In this document: positions 59,423 to 64,000 of the stretch, in pieces
Layout: each line of letters starts with the position of its first letter
Numbering within the stretch: position 1 is the first letter of the stretch
Virus record (IMG/VR): IMGVR_UViG_3300036768_000767
Span: 1-64,000 of that record
DNA from: a virus
Strand: one strand, 5' to 3'
Length of the DNA: 64,000 bases
Notes under the pieces: model-generated
The model's database searches: none
Told to the model about the DNA's origin: nothing
The model's input: only the letters and a program-made list of their open reading frames with translations
Program-made: the position numbers and the translations under genes

Positions 59423-60272
59423 CCGGAACGTTTTCCGGGTAAACATCCCCTTTCAGCAAGGGGCGGAATGGGAGCAGTGGGCTCTCTTCACGAGCGATAT
59501 CCACTGGGATAACCCGCACTGCGACCGAAAACTCCTAAGGAGACACCTCGACCGGGCCGTTGAGCGAAGCGCAATCATCTTCTGCAACGGCGATTTGTTC
59601 GACCTGATGGGCGGCAAGTACGACCCCCGTGCCGTCAAGAACGGCATCCGCTCCGAGCACAACGTCCCACACTACTTCGACGCGGTCGTGGAAGATGCGG
59701 CTGACTGGCTCGCCCCGTACGCACGAAACCTGTTCGTCCTAGCCCAGGGGAACCATGAGACGGCCATGACCAACCGGCACGAGTTTAACCCAATTGAGCG
59801 GCTCATCGGTTTACTCAACGCGAGCACCAGGTCACGGGTTTACAACGGCGGCTACTCAGGGTTTCTGGTTTTCGCGTTCGCAGCGCAGGGGGCGAGCGAA
59901 CGCGCTCGGGTCTCGTCCGTCGTCGTGAACTACCACCACGGGGCCAGTAGCGGGAAGACTACTTCGAACATCCTGTCGCACGAAAGGCGGGCGGCGTTTC
60001 TGCCCGACGCCGATATCCTGGTCACGGGCCACGCCCACAACCACTGGAGCGAGACCGTGGCTCGCATCCGGCTCAGCAAGAACGGGGCCGTGTACCAGGA
60101 CACCCAGCTCCATCTCGGGATTCCGGGCTATAAGGACGAGATCGGCGACGGGCGGGAGGGCTGGGCCGTGGAACGGGGCTTCAGGCCGAAGCCGCTGGGG
60201 GCCTGGTGGGTCAGGTTCTTCTGGTGTCGGCAGAGGAGTCGGGTGCTCTACGAGGCTATCCGGGCCCAGTAG
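59331..60272 (+). CDS. Calcineurin-like metallophosphoesterase with uncertain start
   Basis: From about 59430 a clear phosphoesterase follows: FTSDIHWDNPH, FCNGDLFDLMGG, LAQGNHETAM, VNYHHGASSG, TGHAHNHWSE. About 280 residues are reliable. No ATG or GTG lies near the start of the domain; an in-frame TTG at 59331 or an ATG at 59286 would place the start inside the SprT gene. Coupled translation from the overlapping gene is likely. DNA end processing or a phosphatase role is possible. Confidence 0.8.
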   Translation: MNKSAATSPDSSGGSVTGGKPTPTWTTTQLSRNVFRVNIPFQQGAEWEQWALFTSDIHWDNPHCDRKLLRRHLDRAVERSAIIFCNGDLFDLMGGKYDPRAVKNGIRSEHNVPHYFDAVVEDAADWLAPYARNLFVLAQGNHETAMTNRHEFNPIERLIGLLNASTRSRVYNGGYSGFLVFAFAAQGASERARVSSVVVNYHHGASSGKTTSNILSHERRAAFLPDADILVTGHAHNHWSETVARIRLSKNGAVYQDTQLHLGIPGYKDEIGDGREGWAVERGFRPKPLGAWWVRFFWCRQRSRVLYEAIRAQ

Positions 60273-60343
60273 CTCGGCGCTCGATAGGCCGGGTAATCCG
60301 ATCAGCGGTTTTCATTACTGATACATTCAAACAAGTTCTGAAT

Positions 60344-60511
60344 GTGAAGAGCGTTGCCCGCAGGGCACGCAGCGAAAACCGGCCCTGCGGGCAATCCGAG
60401 GGCCGGTGCGAAAACGACCGTTACTCGCGGTCAACGTACTGTAAGGCGGCTTACCGCCTCGAACGAGTCGTGAAGCTAATCCTGAAACCAATCGGTTTTG
60501 ATGTTGTCTAG
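60344..60511 (+). CDS. Small Cys-containing protein overlapping a 13-bp inverted repeat
   Basis: A GTG-started frame of 55 residues reads CENDRYSRSTYCKAAYRLER then VVKLILKPIGFDVV, which looks like a small zinc-finger-like protein. Its first part lies on a perfect 13-bp inverted repeat (60354-60366/60382-60394). No good ribosome site is visible, so the repeat could instead be a terminator or RNA element. Confidence 0.45.
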   Translation: MKSVARRARSENRPCGQSEGRCENDRYSRSTYCKAAYRLERVVKLILKPIGFDVV

Positions 60512-60519
60512 GCCGATAC

Positions 60520-60548
60520 GAGCACGCACCGCAAGAGGGTGCGTGCTC
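60520..60548. terminator. Strong hairpin between converging genes
   Basis: GAGCACGCACC and GGTGCGTGCTC form a perfect 11-bp stem with a 7-base loop. It separates the plus-strand genes ending at 60511 from the minus-strand DUF932 gene ending at 60570, a natural place for a bidirectional terminator. The following TTTTCC is a short T run. Confidence 0.65.
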
Positions 60549-60569
60549 AACTGGTTTTCCCTAATAAGC

Positions 60570-61538
60570 CTACGCCGCTAACGCCACTTCATACGCCCGC
60601 TGCTTCAGCCTCGATCCCTCGCCGAACCAAGCAGACTCGAGCCGAGCCGCCTCGCTCCGTTGCCCCCGCGTGTGATCGACCCAATCCGTGAGTGCGTTGT
60701 ACGCCCCCCAGTACGTGCCGCGAACGCCCGGGATGTTCGCCCCCGGCGCGTTGTAGTACGCTTTCAAAACCGCCTCCCAAGCTTTCGAGCCCTTACCCGC
60801 CTTCTGCTCGTCTTCGGTTACTTCCAGTACCTCGCGGACAAAAGCGGCTAGGCCGTCAACCGGAAGCCCGCGCGACGCCATTCGCTGGAAGTCCTGCACC
60901 GTCGCGGTGAAGGTCTGTGCCGCCATGTCCACGGTACGCTTTACCAGGTCTAAACCCGCTTCTACCTTCGATGTGTGCCGTACCCGCAAACAGTCTTCAA
61001 GGCCGCTGTTGGCCCTGCGGTCCGCCCGGCTGAGGGTGTTCCAGCACACTACGCGGATGGTGGTGAACTGAGCCCGCACAGCCTGGGTGCCGTCGTGGGC
61101 GTTGCTCAGAAGGAAATAGCCTCGAACGCGGTCGCCATTTAGAACGTCGGCTTCAGCGTCCTTCAGTCTCGCGAGAACCCACACCCGTCGACCGCCCTTG
61201 AGGGAGCCAGCTGTTTCGAGCTGGCAGGCACCAGACGAAACGAACCAATCGATGAACTCGAAGGCCCGGGCGTTCTGCAGCGGCTGATAATCCTTCCCGA
61301 CGATTCCAAGAATCGTGTGATCTGTGTCGCGGACGACGGCCCGGTGAGTCTTCACCTCACGGGTGTTGAGCACGCCTTTGTCGGAGATGAGGGCCCCCAG
61401 CGGCTGAAGGGAGACCGTCCAATCAAGACCAGCCAAGCGAATTGCCTCCTCAACGCTCGGTGCCTCAGGGAGAACGACGCCCAACCGATGCCATGCGGGG
61501 GTACGGACGGTAAAGCCTGTTTCGAACTCGTGTGTCAT
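60570..61538 (-). CDS. DUF932 phage/plasmid-like protein
   Basis: I chose the ATG at 61538 (MTHEFETGFTVRTPAWHRLG) because GAAAGGAGG precedes it. The 322-residue protein is a classical DUF932/TIGR03299-type protein: TPAWHRLG at the start, VVRDTDHTILGIVGKDYQPL, and NALTDWVDHTRG near the end. Its function is not established; it is often expressed early by phages and plasmids. It is driven by the promoter at 61602-61633. Confidence 0.88.
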   Translation of the reverse strand: MTHEFETGFTVRTPAWHRLGVVLPEAPSVEEAIRLAGLDWTVSLQPLGALISDKGVLNTREVKTHRAVVRDTDHTILGIVGKDYQPLQNARAFEFIDWFVSSGACQLETAGSLKGGRRVWVLARLKDAEADVLNGDRVRGYFLLSNAHDGTQAVRAQFTTIRVVCWNTLSRADRRANSGLEDCLRVRHTSKVEAGLDLVKRTVDMAAQTFTATVQDFQRMASRGLPVDGLAAFVREVLEVTEDEQKAGKGSKAWEAVLKAYYNAPGANIPGVRGTYWGAYNALTDWVDHTRGQRSEAARLESAWFGEGSRLKQRAYEVALAA

Positions 61539-61601
61539 AAGCCTCCTTTCGGAAAAGGCCGCATCCTTCACGGGGGATGCAGCCGAGTTAATGAGTGGAG
61601 A

Positions 61602-61633
61602 ATACTACAAAAATCAAAAAAGTGTCAACAAAA
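61602..61633 (-). promoter_or_regulatory. Minus-strand promoter with copy 4 of the TTGTTGACAC element
   Basis: On the minus strand TTTTGTTGACAC is followed by a T-rich spacer. TAGTAT at 15 bases or GTATTC at 17 bases may serve as -10. It lies about 65-95 bases upstream of the DUF932 start. Confidence 0.6.
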
Positions 61634-61688
61634 TAATGATACTGTAAGCGTTAATAATCAGACCCTTGATCAGGGAAGGTTTGGAAGG

Positions 61689-61775
61689 CCCCCCCCGCCG
61701 CTACGAGCGGCCATCGGGCACAGGTTTGGAAGCGCCACGGGGGGGGGATGCGGGGAGAGTCCGGGAGGGGGGGGG
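61689..61775. repeat. Cluster of C and G homopolymer tracts
   Basis: Eight C at 61689-61696, nine G at 61739-61747 and nine G at 61767-61775, with GGGG and GGG between the last two. The plus strand from 61739 to 61775 meets the G-quadruplex pattern (four G runs separated by 7 bases or fewer). A TTTGGAAG sequence precedes both ends of the first part. No gene lies in 61634-61811. Confidence 0.6.
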
Positions 61776-61811
61776 AAGCCCCTCCCGTGCGGGAGCCATC
61801 AATGCTGATAG

Positions 61812-62096
61812 CTACCGCTCGAGCTCGTCGATACCCCAGCGAATAACCTGCACGTCCGGCCCGGCGAGCTCGAAAACCATCCGTTCTATGTTCGCATACT
61901 GGTGCGGCATCGGCTCGTTCCAGAGCTGAAGAAAGTCTACGTAGGCGGGCGAGTTACTCTCCCGGAGATCGACAACGATTCGTGCAGCCTCACTGTTCTC
62001 CGGGTAAAGCTGGCTGGCGATAGCCTCAATAATTTCGGGGCATGTCGAAAGTGTACGAAACTCGCCGTCGATGTACTGTGCCCATTCCGGAGCCAT
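61812..62096 (-). CDS. Small early protein, unknown
   Basis: A 94-residue acidic protein (APEWAQYIDGEFRTLSTCPE, then EAARIVVDLRES) without known motif. It lies downstream of the zinc protein gene on the same strand, but a strong terminator hairpin stands between them (62110-62143). Confidence 0.6.
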   Translation of the reverse strand: MAPEWAQYIDGEFRTLSTCPEIIEAIASQLYPENSEAARIVVDLRESNSPAYVDFLQLWNEPMPHQYANIERMVFELAGPDVQVIRWGIDELER

Positions 62097-62109
62097 GATC
62101 CTTTGAAAT

Positions 62110-62143
62110 AAACCCGCCGGGGGTATTCTCCCCCGGCGGGTTT
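62110..62143. terminator. Perfect bidirectional terminator hairpin
   Basis: AAACCCGCCGGGGG and CCCCCGGCGGGTTT form a 14-bp stem with a 6-base loop, with A/T tracts at both ends. It separates the 62149 and 61812 genes and should stop transcription in both directions. Confidence 0.85.
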
Positions 62144-62148
62144 AGGGC

Positions 62149-62544
62149 CTACTCGGGCCGGGTAACGGGCTCACGGCTGGCCTCGTAGTCAGCCGCCCAC
62201 GTGACGTAGATGCCGCGTTTCTTTAGCCTGTCGAACAGAGTCTCGTGACAGGCGAGACAAACTTGGCCGTCGGTGCTCACGCCATCACTCGCAAAATCGT
62301 CCCAGGCACGGTACTGCACGAGCCGGGCCACGGGAAGAACGGCGAGACACTCCGGACATACGAAGTTATCGTCGAGGTTCTTGCCGTCGATGGTGGAAAG
62401 CTCATCGGGGTCGGCAACCTCGTCCGAAAAGCACTCGTCGCAGATGCAGCGATCGACCGAGCCGCCCTTGCGGCGGGTGGTGTGAAAGCCGTGCTCGTCG
62501 GCGTGGCGGGGGTGGTTGCAGCGGTCACAGATGTACTGGCCCAT
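62149..62544 (-). CDS. Zinc-ribbon protein with multiple Cys pairs
   Basis: From the ATG at 62544 the 131-residue protein carries at least three metal-binding groups: YICDRCNHPRHADEH, RCICDECFSDE, and FVCPECLAVL, plus VCLACHETL. Probably a nucleic-acid- or protein-binding zinc protein. Its start overlaps the end of the 62550 gene region closely, within the same minus-strand operon. Confidence 0.7.
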   Translation of the reverse strand: MGQYICDRCNHPRHADEHGFHTTRRKGGSVDRCICDECFSDEVADPDELSTIDGKNLDDNFVCPECLAVLPVARLVQYRAWDDFASDGVSTDGQVCLACHETLFDRLKKRGIYVTWAADYEASREPVTRPE

Positions 62545-62549
62545 CGTCG

Positions 62550-62927
62550 TTACGCCTCCTCTCGTAGAAACACCGTCCACCGCCTGTCGCCGCTATCGTT
62601 TAATTCGAGCAGCATCCAAACCTCGGCAAAGTAGAAATGGCTCTCACTGTCGGCGGTCGGGACGACGGTTTTGATGAGGGGGAGGAACGCGCGGCCCCTC
62701 TGGTACGCGATGCTGAGCAGGCTCAAGACCTCATGCAGTCGCGTGTGTGAGTCGGTACCCTGGTAACCACAATGGGCGGTGATCAGCTCGTGATACGCCC
62801 GGCGGCTCAAGGCCGTGGGATAACGAAGGTTTTCGAGCTCGGCAACCGCCGAGACGTCGATCAGATCGCCCTCGATGAGGGCTTCTGCTCGATCGGGAAA
62901 AGGTGATACCTCTAGATGTTGGTTCAT
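62550..62927 (-). CDS. DUF6573-like small phage protein
   Basis: The ATG at 62927 has an AGGAGG site. The 125-residue protein contains RAEALIEGDLIDVSAVAELE and LRYPTALSRRAYHELI. I recall this 'DG.LVDVS..A.E.G...PVA.T...W' plan from a common phage/plasmid family (DUF6573). Function unknown. It is the first gene after the promoter at 62982-63014. Confidence 0.7.
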   Translation of the reverse strand: MNQHLEVSPFPDRAEALIEGDLIDVSAVAELENLRYPTALSRRAYHELITAHCGYQGTDSHTRLHEVLSLLSIAYQRGRAFLPLIKTVVPTADSESHFYFAEVWMLLELNDSGDRRWTVFLREEA

Positions 62928-62981
62928 ATGCCTCCTGTGTTTGGGAGCAGTTTCACGGACCGCTCCATAATTGGTGAGGCA

Positions 62982-63014
62982 AGAATAGCGCGAACGAAGA
63001 AATGTGTCAACAAA
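62982..63014 (-). promoter_or_regulatory. Strong minus-strand promoter with copy 5 of the TTGTTGACAC element
   Basis: TTGACA (63010-63005) and TATTCT (62987-62982) are separated by exactly 17 bases, the best sigma70-type match of the five copies. It drives the 62927-61812 operon. Confidence 0.75.
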
Positions 63015-63058
63015 TTAGAATAAGAAAAAATGACACTTGCACAATACTGAAGGCGCCT

Positions 63059-63285
63059 TAGGTTGGCGGCATGAGTAACTTTCGTTCTGCGTCCGACAAC
63101 TCCGGGAAGCACGTTTGCGCATGCTCGCCGGCCCTATACTGCTTCGGGGTATCTTCGGAAATGAGTGGACTAACGTGATCTTCACTGGTGACGAAGCACC
63201 GGCCTTGTATTCCCCGTAGGTAATCTTCGATAACTGTGTAATCGTTGTAGCCAATCTTGTGTGACCGGGCATAACCTGAAGCGCT
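63059..63285 (-). pseudogene. Terminase large-subunit fragment fused to unrelated sequence
   Basis: The minus strand of 63211-63280 matches 13299-13368 of the terminase gene at 59 of 70 positions and encodes SASGYARSHKIGYNDYTVIE then DYLRG, the segment after the second nuclease Asp. After it the frame continues with sequence that has no relation to terminase and ends with TAA at 63059. Upstream it is fused in frame, through a TAG, to the truncated gene at 63286-63363. It is a non-functional copy from another phage or from an old duplication. Confidence 0.75.
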
Positions 63286-63363
63286 CTAGCCCTCCGGAAG
63301 ATATTTTACGGGATCATAACAAGGCTTCCAATTGCGTATATCATCGATCGTCACTGTCTTCAT
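63286..63363 (-). pseudogene. Truncated N-terminus of the immunity-like gene family
   Basis: The ATG at 63363 overlaps the stop of the Ala/Trp-rich gene and starts 25 residues (MKTVTIDDIRNWKPCYDPVK...) before a TAG. The first six residues equal those of the partial gene at 1-119. The W-x-P-C-Y-D-P and YLPEG features match my memory of the N-terminus of the family. The rest of the gene was replaced by the terminase fragment. Confidence 0.6.
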
Positions 63364-64000
63364 GCCGCCTCTTCTACCATCTCAATCAGTTTCGCACATT
63401 GAGCATCTCGCGCAGATTTCCATCCGGCTTTCCATGCAGGTTCCCACGTAAGCTCCCACGCGGCTTTCCACGTCAACTTTCCTACCCATTCCTTCGCTGC
63501 AAGCCAGACTGTATCCCTTGCTAGAGCAATTGCAGCTTCCCATGCAGCACGCATTGCTGCGTACCTAGCCCATTCAATGACTGTAGCCCTTGCTGCTTCG
63601 ATCGCAGCTTCACAGGGAGTGAGCATGACTGCGGCTCCGGTCGCACCCTCCTCTACTTTCATCGCAGCGTCCCACACAGCACTCCGCACAACATATCTAG
63701 TTGCTTCCCTTGTTGCGACGATGGCTTCATCACGTGCTACAGTTTTTACCGATTCCATCGCAGCTTCAAACGCTGCATCTCTGATGGCATCCCACGCTGC
63801 TGACCTCATCGCCTCACATTCTTCATTCTTTGCTATGATCTTATATGCAGCATGAGATTCCATCCTCACTTTATCACGTAATACACGCATCACTGCGTCA
63901 TCGACTGCATCCCACGTTAATGCACGTGTTTCCGACGATTCGTTTCTCGCTGCGACCAGTTCTTCTCTGGATGCCTTTCCTTGTATGAAGTTCTCAGCAA
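63360..64000 (-). CDS. Ala/Trp-rich immunity-like protein, 5' end beyond the window
   Basis: The frame is open from the right edge to 63360 (about 212 residues) and starts AENFIQGKASREELVAARNE, typical of the middle of this family. Repeats of A-x-D-A-x-x-A-A and W-K-A-A type follow, ending in LIEMVEEAA. A GTG at 63893 is not the true start, because clear family sequence lies upstream of it. The protein is probably the continuation of the gene whose start lies at 119-1, if the molecule is circular. Confidence 0.65.
   Translation of the reverse strand, partial: AENFIQGKASREELVAARNESSETRALTWDAVDDAVMRVLRDKVRMESHAAYKIIAKNEECEAMRSAAWDAIRDAAFEAAMESVKTVARDEAIVATREATRYVVRSAVWDAAMKVEEGATGAAVMLTPCEAAIEAARATVIEWARYAAMRAAWEAAIALARDTVWLAAKEWVGKLTWKAAWELTWEPAWKAGWKSARDAQCAKLIEMVEEAA

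Noticed and set aside
63286-63288. In-frame TAG codons here and at 57850-57852, suggesting recoding of TAG
   Set aside because: Several clear genes end in TAG (for example 18477, 24757, 43321) and no CTA-anticodon tRNA is seen among the tRNAs; both TAGs lie in gene fragments, so decay explains them.

Overview
The window looks like most of the genome of a temperate, long-tailed (siphovirus-type) phage that carries a mobilization module of the kind found on plasmids and integrative elements. Several accessory proteins (tyrosine integrase, vWA protein, Hanks-type kinase, small conserved proteins) resemble families I associate with Planctomycetes, and the att site is the 3' part of a tRNA-Ser gene without an encoded CCA. 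The host is therefore tentatively a planctomycete; this is an inference from protein style, not a database result.

Layout. (1) 1-7.5 kb, mostly minus strand: small early genes, an SF2 helicase, a DUF669 SSB-like protein, a Sak4-type RecA-like ATPase, and two small Cro/YdaS-like regulators reading outward on the plus strand. (2) 7.6-10.3 kb, plus strand: a primase-helicase gene followed by an AT-rich, repeat-bearing region that looks like the replication origin. (3) 10.3-44.3 kb, plus strand: the late region. It holds a VRR-NUC nuclease, terminase, SPP1-type portal and minor head protein, scaffold, HK97-like capsid, connector genes, tail tube, tail chaperones joined by a -1 frameshift, a 1489-residue tape measure, tail tip, S74-type fibre and other fibres, a glycosyltransferase-like and a methyltransferase-like gene, then lysis genes and a lytic transglycosylase. 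A TnpB remnant interrupts the tail block. (4) 44.3-45.2 kb: no credible gene but many long stems with GNRA loops, a candidate large structured RNA. (5) 45.2-57.5 kb, visibly richer in G+C: DUF932-like protein, DUF1353, metallophosphoesterase, XRE-type regulator, then a plus-strand operon of vWA protein, kinase, ribbon-helix-helix protein, TrwC-like HUH relaxase, type IV coupling ATPase and small proteins, ending in an excisionase-like HTH gene facing a tyrosine integrase. (6) 57.5-58.7 kb: a likely attP (tRNA-Ser 3' fragment flanked by paired 9-bp arm repeats), two decayed genes and three tRNA-like genes. (7) 58.7-64 kb: a truncated RNA ligase, SprT-like protease, second metallophosphoesterase, DUF932 protein, small early genes, a terminase gene fragment and an Ala/Trp-rich protein.

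How it fits together. The replication genes with the iteron-like origin would copy the genome, the late block packages and releases it, and the integrase with attP would set it into a host tRNA-Ser gene. The relaxase and coupling protein could let the same molecule be mobilized by a conjugation system elsewhere in the cell. No type IV secretion channel genes are visible, so self-transfer is not expected. Both window edges cut into the same Ala/Trp-rich gene family on the same strand, which suggests the molecule is circular and only slightly longer than this window.
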